Origin: Neobittarella massiliensis (ex Bilen et al. 2018)
Lineage (GTDB): Bacteria; Bacillota; Clostridia; Oscillospirales; Ruminococcaceae
Length of the DNA: 64,000 nt
Reading direction: 5' to 3'
Assembly: GCF_900289145.1 (NCBI RefSeq)
Contig: NZ_OKQO01000001.1
Span: 372,001 to 436,000, forward strand
Part shown: piece by piece, positions 53,460 through 62,069 of the stretch
Position numbering within the stretch: the first letter of the stretch is position 1
Layout: each line of letters opens with the position of its first letter
Program-made: the position numbers and the translations under genes
Notes under the pieces: model-generated
What the model was told of the DNA's origin: nothing
The model's database searches: none
Seen by the model: only the letters and a program-made list of their open reading frames with translations

Positions 53460-54746
53460 ATGGAACTGAAAACTGTCCCTCTGTATGCGGGCATCGACCT
53501 GCATACCCTGCACGACAGCCGCCACGTATCGAACCGGCTGTCTATAAATCTCTGTGTGCCGCTGCAGGCCGACACCGTCACCCCCTATGCCCTGCTGGGG
53601 GAGATACTGGGCCGCAGCAGCCAAAAATACCCCACCTTTGCCGCTCTCAACCGCCGCCTGTACGATCTGTACGGCTCTTTTTACGACTGCCGGGTCTCCT
53701 CGCTGGGCGATTGCCAGGTGCTCACGCTCATGGTCCAGGGCATCGACGATCGCTTCTGTCTCGAAAAAGAGCCGCTGCTGACCCAGTTGGCCGACTTTCT
53801 GTGCGATATGTTGCTGTGCCCCTGCGCCGACCAAAACGGTTTTGACGCCCAGCTGGTAGAGGTCGAAAAGAAAAATCAGCGCGACGAGATCGCCGCTCAG
53901 CTCAACAACAAGCGCGCCTGGGCGCTGCAGCGCGCCCGCGAGCAGGTGTTTTGCGGTCAGCCGGCGGCTATTCCCCGCCTGGGCTGGGCCGAAACACTGG
54001 ATGCCATCACGCCGGCTTCGCTGTATAGCAGCTACCGTCGCCTGCTGCGCGAGGCGAGCATCCATATCATCGTCTCGGGCAGCGGTGCGCTGTCGCAGGT
54101 AGAAGAGCCGCTGCGCCGTCGCCTGAGCGCTATCACCGCCGACCGCCGGCCGCTCTCTATTTGCCACCACAGCGTCCCCACCGCGCCAGAAAAGACCGAG
54201 CAGCTGGAAGAGATGCAGATGAATCAGACCAAACTGGTGTTCTGCCTGGCCCCTTGTCCGCCTTTTACCGCCCAGCAGTACGGCGCAGTGCGGGTGGCGA
54301 TGGCCCTGCTCGGCAGCACGCCGTTTTCGCGCCTGTTTGTCAATGTGCGCGAAAAAGAGAGCTTGTGTTACTACTGCGACGGCCGCTATAACCGCCTCAA
54401 CGGTCTCACCACCATCGATCTGGGCCTCGATTATAAAGACTGTGCTCGCGCCGAAAAAGCGGTGATGGAGCAGATACAGGCGCTGCAGGCCGGCGACTTT
54501 TCCGACAGCGAGATCGAGGATACCAAAAAATACCTGCTGGGCGGTTTTGCCAGTATGGGCGACTCGCTGGGCGAGCTCGATCCCTGGTATCTGGCCCAGA
54601 TCATCGAGGGCCGCTGCCAGAGCCCCGAACAGGCGGCCGACCAGGTGCGCCGGGCCACTCGAGAAGAGATGGTGACCGTCTACCGCTCTTTAAAACCCAT
54701 TTTGCGCTATACGCTGGCCGAAGAGCAGCACCCGGAAAAGGAGTAG
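53460..54746 (+). CDS. M16-family peptidase-like protein, inactive subunit (YfmF-like)
   Basis: M16 proteins work as paired halves that enclose a peptide. The 428-residue product has the two-domain M16 fold by pattern but lacks the zinc-binding HxxEH; only a KKNQRDEIAAQL region stands at the equivalent helix. This matches the non-catalytic partner, as YfmF is to YfmH. ATG 53460 follows AAGGAAG. It is seven bases from the active-type partner, so the two probably form one complex. Relatives have been linked to peptide processing in Gram-positives. Confidence 0.88.
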   Translation: MELKTVPLYAGIDLHTLHDSRHVSNRLSINLCVPLQADTVTPYALLGEILGRSSQKYPTFAALNRRLYDLYGSFYDCRVSSLGDCQVLTLMVQGIDDRFCLEKEPLLTQLADFLCDMLLCPCADQNGFDAQLVEVEKKNQRDEIAAQLNNKRAWALQRAREQVFCGQPAAIPRLGWAETLDAITPASLYSSYRRLLREASIHIIVSGSGALSQVEEPLRRRLSAITADRRPLSICHHSVPTAPEKTEQLEEMQMNQTKLVFCLAPCPPFTAQQYGAVRVAMALLGSTPFSRLFVNVREKESLCYYCDGRYNRLNGLTTIDLGLDYKDCARAEKAVMEQIQALQAGDFSDSEIEDTKKYLLGGFASMGDSLGELDPWYLAQIIEGRCQSPEQAADQVRRATREEMVTVYRSLKPILRYTLAEEQHPEKE

Positions 54747-54752
54747 ACGAGC

Positions 54753-56018
54753 ATGCGATACGACAGACAGATCATCACCCACCCCGCGCTGGGCAGCTAT
54801 ACCAAGGCGGTGCTGCCTTCGGGGCTAACGGTGCTTTTATATCCCACCAGCGGTCTCTCCACCACCCACTGTATCTTAGGCTGCAAGATCGGCTCGCTGG
54901 ACAGCGGCTACTACAGCGGCGGCAAGCTGGTCAAGGTACCTGCCGGCACCGCCCATTTTCTCGAGCACAAGCTGTTCGAGAGCGAGGAGGGCGACCTGTT
55001 TTTGCAATTTGCCAAGACCGGCGCCAACGCCAACGCCTATACCAGCTTCGACCGCACCTGTTACCTGTTTTCCACCACCCAGCAGGTGCCGCAGTCGCTG
55101 CACATCCTGCTGCGGCAGATCCAAAATCCCTACCTCACCGATCAGAACGTCGAAAAGGAAAAAGGGATCATCGCCCAGGAGATCCGCATGTACGATGACG
55201 ACCCCGACTGGCGCTCCACCACCGAGATCCTGGGCTGCCTGTACCAGCATCACCCGGTGCGGGTGGACATCGCCGGAACGGTAGAGTCCATTCAGGAGAT
55301 CGACCGCGACACACTGCTGGCGGTACACGGCGCCTATTACGACCACCACAACATGGTGCTGTCTATCGCCGGCCCCATCGACCCGCAAGAGATGTTGGCG
55401 GTGTGCGAGGTCTACTGCGCCCAGCAGAGAGACTTTTCCCTCGAGCGGGTGCCCATCGACGAGCCGCGGCAGATCGATCACCCCCGCGCCGAATGCGCCC
55501 TGCAGGTCTCGGCACCGCTGGTCACACTGGGCTTTAAAGAGCAGCCGGTGGCCGATAGGTACTGGCGGCTGGTCGACAATGTACTGCTGGAGCTGCTGGT
55601 GGGCGAGACGACCGATTTCTACCGCCAACAGTACGACAGCGGGGTCATCGGCCCCACTTTCGGTTACGATGTGTTCAGCGGCGACAGCTACCACAGCCTG
55701 CTGTTCAGCTGCGAGACCCGCCAGACCGACGCCTTTGTCGACAGTATGTACGCCCGCATCGAGCAGGCGCGGCGGCAAGGTCTGCGAGAGGACGATTTCC
55801 ACCGGGTCAAAAAGGGCCTTTATGGCCGCTATGTCCGCAGCTTCGGCCGTCCCGAGGCCATCGCCACCGCCATGCTGGGGGCGCAGATGCTCGGTGGGGG
55901 CCTGTTCGATACCTACGACCAGGTGCAGCAGCTCACCTTTGCCGACGTGTGCCGGCGGTTGGAGCAGGTGCTCGACCGCCGCTACAGCGCCGTGTCGGTG
56001 GTGTGGCCCAAGCAGTGA
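54753..56018 (+). CDS. M16-family zinc peptidase (YfmH-like)
   Basis: This is the catalytic half of the pair. The 421 residues contain the inverted zinc motif HFLEH at 68-72, preceded by PAGTAHFLEHKLFE, and the distal Glu in the KGIIAQEIRMYDDDP segment. The C-terminal half has the usual R/Y substrate-binding pattern. ATG 54753 follows AAAGGAG, eight bases after the previous stop. There is no signal peptide, so it is cytosolic unless exported by another route. Confidence 0.92.
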   Translation: MRYDRQIITHPALGSYTKAVLPSGLTVLLYPTSGLSTTHCILGCKIGSLDSGYYSGGKLVKVPAGTAHFLEHKLFESEEGDLFLQFAKTGANANAYTSFDRTCYLFSTTQQVPQSLHILLRQIQNPYLTDQNVEKEKGIIAQEIRMYDDDPDWRSTTEILGCLYQHHPVRVDIAGTVESIQEIDRDTLLAVHGAYYDHHNMVLSIAGPIDPQEMLAVCEVYCAQQRDFSLERVPIDEPRQIDHPRAECALQVSAPLVTLGFKEQPVADRYWRLVDNVLLELLVGETTDFYRQQYDSGVIGPTFGYDVFSGDSYHSLLFSCETRQTDAFVDSMYARIEQARRQGLREDDFHRVKKGLYGRYVRSFGRPEAIATAMLGAQMLGGGLFDTYDQVQQLTFADVCRRLEQVLDRRYSAVSVVWPKQ

Positions 56019-56106
56019 GCAGTGGCCGGCGCCCGCTCGGCCTACATCCAAACAATCGCTAATGCATGCCGCCCCGGTCTGCGGGCGGTCTACAGGGGGT
56101 ATATCT

Positions 56107-57171
56107 ATGCGCGTTTCCTTTCCCGGCCTGGGTCTCGATCTGCAGATCGGTCAGGTCGCTTTCAAGATCGGCAGTTTCGAGATCTACTGGTACGCTGTGG
56201 TCATCACGCTGGGCCTGGTGCTGGCGGTGCTCTACACCTACCGCCGCGCCAAGCTGTTTGGCGTCAACAGCGACAAACTGCTCGACGTGATCTTCTGGGG
56301 CTTTTTCGGCGGCGTCATCGGCGCCCGGCTCTACTATGTGGCCTATTCCTGGGATATGTTCAAAGACGATCCGCTGCGTATCCTGAATTTCCGCACCGGC
56401 GGCATGGCCATCTACGGCGGTATCATCGGGGCGCTGTTGGTGGGCGTCACCGCCTGCAAACTCAAAAAAATGCGGGTGCTGCCGGTGCTCGACTTAGCCG
56501 GTATGGGCTTTTTGATCGGCCAGTCGCTGGGGCGCTGGGGCAACTTTTTTAACCAGGAGGCCTTTGGTGCCAACACCTCGCTTCCCTGGGGCATGTACAG
56601 CCAAAATACCCATGACTACCTGCAGCTGCACGCGGCCAATTTGGCCGATCTGGGGGTCACTGTCGACCCCACCATGCCGGTACATCCCTGCTTTTTGTAC
56701 GAGTCGCTGTGGTGTGCGCTGGGTCTGCTGCTCTTGCATCTCTACACCAAACACCGCAAATTCGACGGCGAGATGTTCCTCTTTTACATTGGCTGGTACG
56801 GTGCCGGCCGTTTCGTCATCGAGGGGCTGCGCACTGACAGTCTCATGATCGGCCGCATCCGCATCTCCCAACTGCTGGCCGCCCTGTGTGTCATCGCCAC
56901 GGCAGTCATCTGGCTGGTGGTGCGCTCTAAAATAAAAAGCAGCCACCAGGAGGGCTATCTAACTCCTGTCGGCATGACCGAGGTCGGCCGGTTAGAGGCG
57001 CAGACGGCCCAGAACAAAAAGCAGCAGGAAAAAGAAAAAGCCGCCTCTCAAGACAGCGGAGAGACAGATATCTCCCCAACAGGCGAGACCGCCGAGCAGG
57101 CCGAGGCCGAAGCGGCAAAAGACGCCCAGCCGGTCGAGGCCGAGGAGCTGGGGATCATCGAGGAGGAGTAA
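56107..57171 (+). CDS. lgt: prolipoprotein diacylglyceryl transferase Lgt with long acidic tail
   Basis: Lgt attaches diacylglycerol to the lipobox cysteine of lipoproteins, such as the ABC binding protein in this window. The 354 residues include seven membrane segments in the first 280. The Lgt signature [13 protein letters not shown] and the essential His-containing YAVVITLG and [10 protein letters not shown] regions are present. The last 75 residues are a hydrophilic Glu/Ala/Gln-rich tail not needed for catalysis in other species. ATG 56107 follows AGGGGG. The stop overlaps folD. Confidence 0.94.
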   Translation: MRVSFPGLGLDLQIGQVAFKIGSFEIYWYAVVITLGLVLAVLYTYRRAKLFGVNSDKLLDVIFWGFFGGVIGARLYYVAYSWDMFKDDPLRILNFRTGGMAIYGGIIGALLVGVTACKLKKMRVLPVLDLAGMGFLIGQSLGRWGNFFNQEAFGANTSLPWGMYSQNTHDYLQLHAANLADLGVTVDPTMPVHPCFLYESLWCALGLLLLHLYTKHRKFDGEMFLFYIGWYGAGRFVIEGLRTDSLMIGRIRISQLLAALCVIATAVIWLVVRSKIKSSHQEGYLTPVGMTEVGRLEAQTAQNKKQQEKEKAASQDSGETDISPTGETAEQAEAEAAKDAQPVEAEELGIIEEE

Positions 57172-58034
57172 TGATGGCAGCACAGATCATCGACGGCAGA
57201 GCCGTCTCGAAAAAGGTGCGTCAGCGGGTGGCCCAGCAGGCTGCTCAACTGGCTGAGCGGGGCATCGTGCCCGGTCTGGCGGTGGTCATCGTGGGCGAAG
57301 ACCCGGCCTCGCTGGTATACGTGCGCAACAAAAAGCGCGCCTGTGCCGAGGTGGGCTTTTACTCGGCAGAGTACGCGCTGCCCCAGCAAACCACCCAGGC
57401 CGAGCTCATCGAACTGGTGCGGAAGCTCAACAGAGACGAGCGGATCCACGGCATTCTGGTCCAGCTGCCGCTGCCGCCGCACATCGACCAAAAGGCGGTC
57501 ATCGCCGCCATCGATCCGCACAAAGATGTCGACGCTTTCCACCCGGTCAACGTGGGCCGCATCATGATCGGCGACTACGCCTTTTTGCCCTGTACCCCCG
57601 CTGGGGTGATGGAGCTCATCGCCTCCACCGGCGTCGAGGTGGCAGGCAAGGAATGTGTGGTCATCGGCCGCTCCAACATCGTCGGCAAGCCCATGGCCAT
57701 GCTTTTACTGCACCAAAATGCCACCGTCACTATCTGCCACTCCCGCACCAGAGAGCTGGCGCAGGTGGTGCGCCGGGCCGATATCGTGGTCTCGGCCGTC
57801 GGCCGGGCGGGCTTTGTCACCGCCGATATGGTAAAACCGGGGGCAGTGGTCATCGATGTGGGCATGAACCGCGACCAAAATGGCAAGCTCTGCGGCGACG
57901 TGGATTTTGCCGCCGTCTCACAGGTGGCCTCCCACATCACCCCGGTGCCCGGTGGGGTGGGCCCCATGACCATCAGCATGCTGCTGCAAAATACCCTAAC
58001 GGCTGCAGGGCAGGCGAAAGACCCGCAAAAATAG
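57171..58034 (+). CDS. folD: bifunctional methylenetetrahydrofolate dehydrogenase/cyclohydrolase
   Basis: FolD interconverts methylene-, methenyl- and formyl-tetrahydrofolate, feeding purine synthesis and one-carbon metabolism. The 287 residues show [13 protein letters not shown] with the catalytic Lys, the [13 protein letters not shown] motif, [10 protein letters not shown], and the NADP-binding [29 protein letters not shown] ends the protein. Both ATG 57171 (overlapping the lgt stop) and ATG 57174 (better spaced from AGGAGG) are possible; they differ by one Met. Confidence 0.95.
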   Translation: MMAAQIIDGRAVSKKVRQRVAQQAAQLAERGIVPGLAVVIVGEDPASLVYVRNKKRACAEVGFYSAEYALPQQTTQAELIELVRKLNRDERIHGILVQLPLPPHIDQKAVIAAIDPHKDVDAFHPVNVGRIMIGDYAFLPCTPAGVMELIASTGVEVAGKECVVIGRSNIVGKPMAMLLLHQNATVTICHSRTRELAQVVRRADIVVSAVGRAGFVTADMVKPGAVVIDVGMNRDQNGKLCGDVDFAAVSQVASHITPVPGGVGPMTISMLLQNTLTAAGQAKDPQK

Positions 58035-58042
58035 CGGGTTTT
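58021..58042 (+). terminator. weak terminator at the end of folD
   Basis: Six-base arms ACCCGC (58021-58026) and GCGGGT (58034-58039), then TTT, overlapping the folD stop. Confidence 0.4.
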
Positions 58043-58055
58043 GGGTGGGAATTTA

Positions 58056-58085
58056 TTGACAGTGGCCGCCTTTTTATGCTAAACT
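58056..58085 (+). promoter_or_regulatory. promoter of the rplU-prp-rpmA operon
   Basis: TTGACA (58056-58061), an 18-base spacer and TAAACT (58080-58085) with TGC before it. Confidence 0.75.
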
Positions 58086-58091
58086 GGGTAA

Positions 58092-58160
58092 GCCGCATGT
58101 TGCAGGCGGTACGGCTTTGTCGTGCCACAAGTGGAAAACGCCCGCCTGCTGTACAGCGAG
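58092..58160 (+). ncRNA. L21 leader (autoregulatory mRNA element)
   Basis: Arms GCAGGCGG (58102-58109) and CCGCCTGC (58142-58149) enclose a CCACAAGTGG-containing inner hairpin just before rplU. This resembles the L21 leader of Firmicutes, which binds L21 to repress its own operon. Confidence 0.65.
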
Positions 58161-58184
58161 ATTAATAGAGAAGGAGTACAAGGT

Positions 58185-58496
58185 ATGTACGCTATTATTC
58201 AAACCGGCGGAAAACAGTACAAAGTTTCTCAGGGCGACGAGATCTACATCGAGAAACTGGACGCAGAAGACGGCTCGGAGGTCACCTTCGAGGAGGTCCT
58301 GGCGGTATCGGGCGACAACGGTCTCACCGTGGGCGATCCCGTTGTCAAAGGCGCTACCGTGAGCGGTAAGGTCATCAAGTCCGGTAAGGGCAAGAAGATC
58401 ACTGTTTTCACCTATAAACCAAAAAAAGATTCCAAGCGCAAAATGGGCCACAGACAGCTGTACACCAAGGTAGCTATCGAGGCTATCAACGCCTAA
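58185..58496 (+). CDS. rplU: 50S ribosomal protein L21
   Basis: L21 binds 23S rRNA in the large subunit. The 103-residue protein is standard: [18 protein letters not shown], then [20 protein letters not shown] and [18 protein letters not shown] 58185 is eight bases from AAGGAG; a longer frame lacks homology. It is first in the conserved rplU-prp-rpmA operon. Confidence 0.97.
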   Translation: MYAIIQTGGKQYKVSQGDEIYIEKLDAEDGSEVTFEEVLAVSGDNGLTVGDPVVKGATVSGKVIKSGKGKKITVFTYKPKKDSKRKMGHRQLYTKVAIEAINA

Positions 58497-58505
58497 GTAC
58501 CGGCA

Positions 58506-58820
58506 GTGATTAAGGCCAGATTTTGCCGCCAAAACGGTCAGGTAGTGCAGTTTCGCTGCAGTGGCCACGCCGGCTATGCCGACCGCGGTCAGGATATCGT
58601 CTGTGCGGCGGTCACCTCTGCCGTGCAGATGACCGCCAACGCCCTGACCGAGTGTGCACACCTGCCGGCAGTCGTCACCGCTACCGAGGGCGAGATCGCC
58701 ATAGAGTACACCGGCGGCGGCAAAACAGCGCAGATACTGTTTGACTCCCTGCACCTGCAGCTCACGCTGCTCATGCAGGACCATCCAAAACACATACAAG
58801 TCACCGATACGGAGGTGTAG
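58506..58820 (+). CDS. prp: ribosomal-processing cysteine protease Prp (YsxB)
   Basis: Prp removes the N-terminal extension of L27 during ribosome assembly in Firmicutes and is essential where studied. The 104 residues contain the catalytic His in [21 protein letters not shown] (His21) and Cys33 in the same segment, given here in part. The start is GTG 58506, nine bases after the rplU stop, with no clear binding site of its own, so it is translated by coupling. Its substrate, the extended L27, is the next gene. Confidence 0.95.
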   Translation: MIKARFCRQNGQVVQFRCSGHAGYADRGQDIVCAAVTSAVQMTANALTECAHLPAVVTATEGEIAIEYTGGGKTAQILFDSLHLQLTLLMQDHPKHIQVTDTEV

Positions 58821-58824
58821 AAAC

Positions 58825-59106
58825 ATGCTGAAAGTAAGTATCCAGTTTTTTGCTCATAAAAAAGGTGTTGGTTCTACCAGAAACGGCCGCGATTCCGAGG
58901 CCAAACGGCTGGGCGTAAAGCGCGGCGACGGTCAGTTCGTACTGGCCGGCAACATTCTGGTCCGCCAGAGAGGCACCCACATCCATCCGGGCGAGAACGT
59001 CGGCCGTGGTTCCGACGACACCCTGTTTGCAATGGTTGATGGCAAAGTGAAATTCGAGCGCGTCGGCAGAGACCGCAAAAGAGTGAGCGTTTACAAGGCT
59101 GACTAG
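58825..59106 (+). CDS. rpmA: 50S ribosomal protein L27 with N-terminal extension
   Basis: L27 lies at the peptidyl transferase centre. The 93-residue precursor begins MLKVSIQFF followed by [15 protein letters not shown]. The first nine residues are the extension removed by Prp after Phe9, which exposes the functional N-terminus. The GGAGG before ATG 58825 lies at the end of prp. A GAAA-loop terminator follows. Confidence 0.97.
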   Translation: MLKVSIQFFAHKKGVGSTRNGRDSEAKRLGVKRGDGQFVLAGNILVRQRGTHIHPGENVGRGSDDTLFAMVDGKVKFERVGRDRKRVSVYKAD

Positions 59107-59120
59107 TAAACACACAGGCG

Positions 59121-59149
59121 ATCCCGAGCGAAAGCTCGGGATTTGTTTT
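59121..59149 (+). terminator. intrinsic terminator after rpmA
   Basis: Nine-base arms ATCCCGAGC (59121-59129) and GCTCGGGAT (59134-59142) with a GAAA tetraloop, then TTGTTTTT. Confidence 0.9.
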
Positions 59150-59301
59150 TGATGTTGTCGGGGTGCAGCTGCTGCCGCAAGAGCAGATTTTTGCCCTGGC
59201 CCTGTGCCCATACTAACTGTGCACAGGACACGCGCGGCGCACTTGGCGCCGCAGGGACAAAGCTGTGCCATATCTCTGGCGCAGCGGACAGGAGCACACC
59301 A

Positions 59302-60573
59302 ATGTTTGTAGATATCGTAAAGATCAAAGTAAAAGCCGGCGACGGCGGCGACGGGGCGGTGGCTTTCCACCGCGAGAAGTACGTGGCGGCCGGCGGGCCC
59401 GACGGCGGTGACGGCGGCCGGGGCGGCAACGTGATATTCGTGGCCGACACCAACCTCTCCACCCTGGTCGATTTTAAGTACAAGCGCAAATTTGCCGCCG
59501 AGCGCGGGCAAAACGGTCAGGGCAAAAAGTGTAAGGGCCGCGACGGCAAAGACATCGTCATCAAGGTGCCGCTGGGCACCCTCATCAAAGAGGCCACTAC
59601 CGGTCAGGTCATGGCCGACATGTCCGATAAGCAGCCGGTGGTGCTGGCCAAAGGCGGCAACGGCGGTTGGGGCAACACCCATTTTGCCACTGCCACCCGC
59701 CAGGTGCCGCGCTTTGCCAAACCGGGTCTGCCCGGCGAGGAGTTCGAGCTGGTGCTGGAACTCAAACTGCTGGCCGACGTGGGGCTGGTGGGCTTTCCCA
59801 ACGTGGGCAAGTCCACCCTCATCTCCGCTGTCAGCGATGCCAAACCCAAGATCGCCAACTACCACTTCACCACCCTCAGCCCGGTGCTGGGCGTGGTCAA
59901 GGTGCCGGGCGGCGGCTCGTTCGTCATGGCCGATATCCCCGGCCTCATCGAGGGTGCCAGCGAAGGTGTGGGCCTGGGTCACCAGTTTTTGCGCCACGTC
60001 GACCGCTGTCGGCTCATCGTGCACATCGTCGACGTCTCAGGGCTGGAGGGCCGTGACCCCATCGAGGACTTTCAGGCCATCAACCGCGAGCTTTCAAATT
60101 TCAGTGCGCTGCTGGCAGACCGGCCTCAGCTGGTCTGCGGCAACAAGAGCGAGCTGGCCGACGAAGCTGCGGTCGAGCGCTTTCGCCAGTTTGTAGAGGG
60201 GCAGGGTTACCGCTACTTCACCATCTCCGCCGCCACCCGGCAGGGGCTGGAAGAGTTGGTGTACGCTATCGCCCAGGAGCTGGAAAAGCTGCCCCCCATC
60301 TCCCGCTACGAGGCTGATTTCGTCAAGCCCGAGCGCCCCGAGACCGATTTCACCAGGTTCACCATCCACCGCGCCGACGATGCCGCCTACGTGGTCGAGA
60401 CCGACTGGGCCGACCAGGTGCTGGCCTCGGTCAACATGGACGACTACGAGTCGCTGCAGTACTTCCAGCGCATCCTGCGCCAGAGCGGCGTCATCGACCG
60501 GTTAGAAGAGATGGGCATCCAGGAAGGCGACACGGTGCGCGTGGGCGACTTCGAGTTTGAATTCGTATTCTGA
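59302..60573 (+). CDS. obgE: GTPase Obg, with altered G4 motif
   Basis: Obg is a ribosome-associated GTPase involved in 50S assembly and stress control. The 423 residues have the glycine-rich Obg fold (1-158), then the G domain: G1 GFPNVGKST, G2 HFTTLSP, G3 DIPGLIEGA. A C-terminal OCT domain follows (from about 345). The G4 box, normally NKxD, reads NKSE (CGNKSELADE). ATG 59302 is seven bases from AGGAG. Apart from G4 all motifs are intact, so it is expected to be functional. Confidence 0.95.
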   Translation: MFVDIVKIKVKAGDGGDGAVAFHREKYVAAGGPDGGDGGRGGNVIFVADTNLSTLVDFKYKRKFAAERGQNGQGKKCKGRDGKDIVIKVPLGTLIKEATTGQVMADMSDKQPVVLAKGGNGGWGNTHFATATRQVPRFAKPGLPGEEFELVLELKLLADVGLVGFPNVGKSTLISAVSDAKPKIANYHFTTLSPVLGVVKVPGGGSFVMADIPGLIEGASEGVGLGHQFLRHVDRCRLIVHIVDVSGLEGRDPIEDFQAINRELSNFSALLADRPQLVCGNKSELADEAAVERFRQFVEGQGYRYFTISAATRQGLEELVYAIAQELEKLPPISRYEADFVKPERPETDFTRFTIHRADDAAYVVETDWADQVLASVNMDDYESLQYFQRILRQSGVIDRLEEMGIQEGDTVRVGDFEFEFVF

Positions 60574-60757
60574 TCTCTTTCCAGTATCCTGTTCTGGATC
60601 GCGTATATACTGTCGCTTGGGGTGCACACAGCTGGCAATGACCAGCGGCCGATCTGTAGCCGATCTTTTAACAGGGCAGGTCGGTCAGGTTTAAAGTGTA
60701 TCGTCGGGTGCAGACAGCTGCACGCGCAACTATATTTTTAGAGAGGAGGGCTGTGTA

Positions 60758-61168
60758 ATGCCCCAAAACCCCAAACAGATCAGCCCCCTCACGCTGGCCT
60801 TTCTCGGCGACGGGGTGTACGAGCTGATGGTCCGCGATCATCTGGTGCGCCAGCACGGCAGCATGCCGCCGGGCAAGCTGCACCAACTCTGTGTGCGCTA
60901 TGTGCGGGCCGGCGCCCAGTACCGGGCCATGCAGCTTTTGTACGACAGCCTCACCGAGGAGGAGCAGACGATTTTTCGCCGCGGCCGCAACGCCAGCGGT
61001 ATGTCGGTACCCAAAAATGCCTGCCCCACCGAGTACCGCTATGCCACCGGGTTCGAGGCGCTGTGGGGCTATCTTTTCCTCAAGGGAGAACACCAGCGGC
61101 TGCAGCAGCTGTTTGCCCAACTGCTCACGCTGGATCTGGAGGGACAGCCGCCGCCCACCGCCGAGTAG
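60758..61168 (+). CDS. mrnC: Mini-ribonuclease 3
   Basis: MrnC is a double-strand RNase without an RNA-binding domain that trims 23S rRNA. The 136-residue protein has LGDGVYELMVRDHL with the catalytic Asp18 and Glu22 region, RGRNASGMSVPKNA, and the conserved ATGFEALWGYLFL. The motif GDAVYE seen elsewhere reads GDGVYE, a mild change. ATG 60758 follows AGAGAGGAGG, well spaced. The 183-base gap before it holds no clear promoter. Not next to cysS here, unlike in Bacillus. Confidence 0.92.
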   Translation: MPQNPKQISPLTLAFLGDGVYELMVRDHLVRQHGSMPPGKLHQLCVRYVRAGAQYRAMQLLYDSLTEEEQTIFRRGRNASGMSVPKNACPTEYRYATGFEALWGYLFLKGEHQRLQQLFAQLLTLDLEGQPPPTAE

Positions 61169-61321
61169 GGCAGGGGTCTTCGGCCCTCTGCTACATATAG
61201 GTACAGCCAGCAAGCGCGTTTCCCACAGCGGCCACACAGTTTGGCCGCTGCTCTGGGGGCCTGCGTATCTGCGCCCAGCGGCGCCCAACCATACACATAC
61301 TTATGTTTGGAGGAGTTCACC

Positions 61322-62047
61322 ATGTCGGGACATTCTAAGTGGAGCACCATCAAGAGGAAAAAAGAGAAGATCGACGGCAAACGCGCCAAGATCTTTACCA
61401 AGATCGGCCGCGAGATGGCGGTGGCGGTCAAAGAGGGGGGGGCCGACCCCACCACCAACGCCAAGCTGCGCGACTGCATCGCCAAAGCCAAAGCCAACAA
61501 CGTCCCCAACGACAACATCGACCGCATCATCAAAAAGGCACAGGGTGAGGATCGCGACACCTACGAGGAGATCGTCTACGAGGGTTATGGCGTGGGCGGG
61601 GTAGCCGTCATGGTCGAGGCCCTCACCGACAACCGCAACCGCACCGCCGCCGATCTGCGCCACTATTTCGATAAGTTTGGCGCCGGGTTGGGCCAGTCCG
61701 GCTGTGTGTCCTATATGTTCACCCAAAAAGGTGTTATCGTACTGGATGCCGAAGGCGTAGACGAAGAGGCCTTTATGGAGCATGCGCTCGAGGCCGGGGT
61801 AGAGGACTACAGCTTTGAGGACGGCGCCATCGAGTGCTACACCCAAGTGCCCGATTTCAGCGATGCCCGCCAGTACCTCGAGGACCAGGGATTTACCTTC
61901 CTCTCGGCCGAGGTGGAATATGTCCCCTCCACCTATGTTGCCCTCACCGACGATGAGCAGATCAAAAAAATGACTCTGCTCATCGACCAACTGGAGGATA
62001 ACGACGACGTACAGGCTATCTGGCACAACTGGGAAGAGACCGAATAA
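61322..62047 (+). CDS. YebC/PmpR-family protein (TACO1-like)
   Basis: YebC-family proteins help ribosomes pass difficult sequences, such as polyproline, and were earlier described as transcription regulators. The 241 residues are typical: GHSKWSTIKRKKEKIDGKRA, then TKIGREMAVAVKEGG, and the middle YEGYGVGGVAVMVEALTDN. ATG 61322 follows TTGGAGGAG. A GC hairpin without a T run (61227-61249) lies in the gap upstream. Confidence 0.95.
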   Translation: MSGHSKWSTIKRKKEKIDGKRAKIFTKIGREMAVAVKEGGADPTTNAKLRDCIAKAKANNVPNDNIDRIIKKAQGEDRDTYEEIVYEGYGVGGVAVMVEALTDNRNRTAADLRHYFDKFGAGLGQSGCVSYMFTQKGVIVLDAEGVDEEAFMEHALEAGVEDYSFEDGAIECYTQVPDFSDARQYLEDQGFTFLSAEVEYVPSTYVALTDDEQIKKMTLLIDQLEDNDDVQAIWHNWEETE

Positions 62048-62069
62048 GCCCTATATAAAGGAGAGTCAC

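Noticed and set aside
61227-61249. GC hairpin before the YebC-family gene as a terminator
   Set aside because: There is no T run after the stem, so it is noted only as a hairpin.
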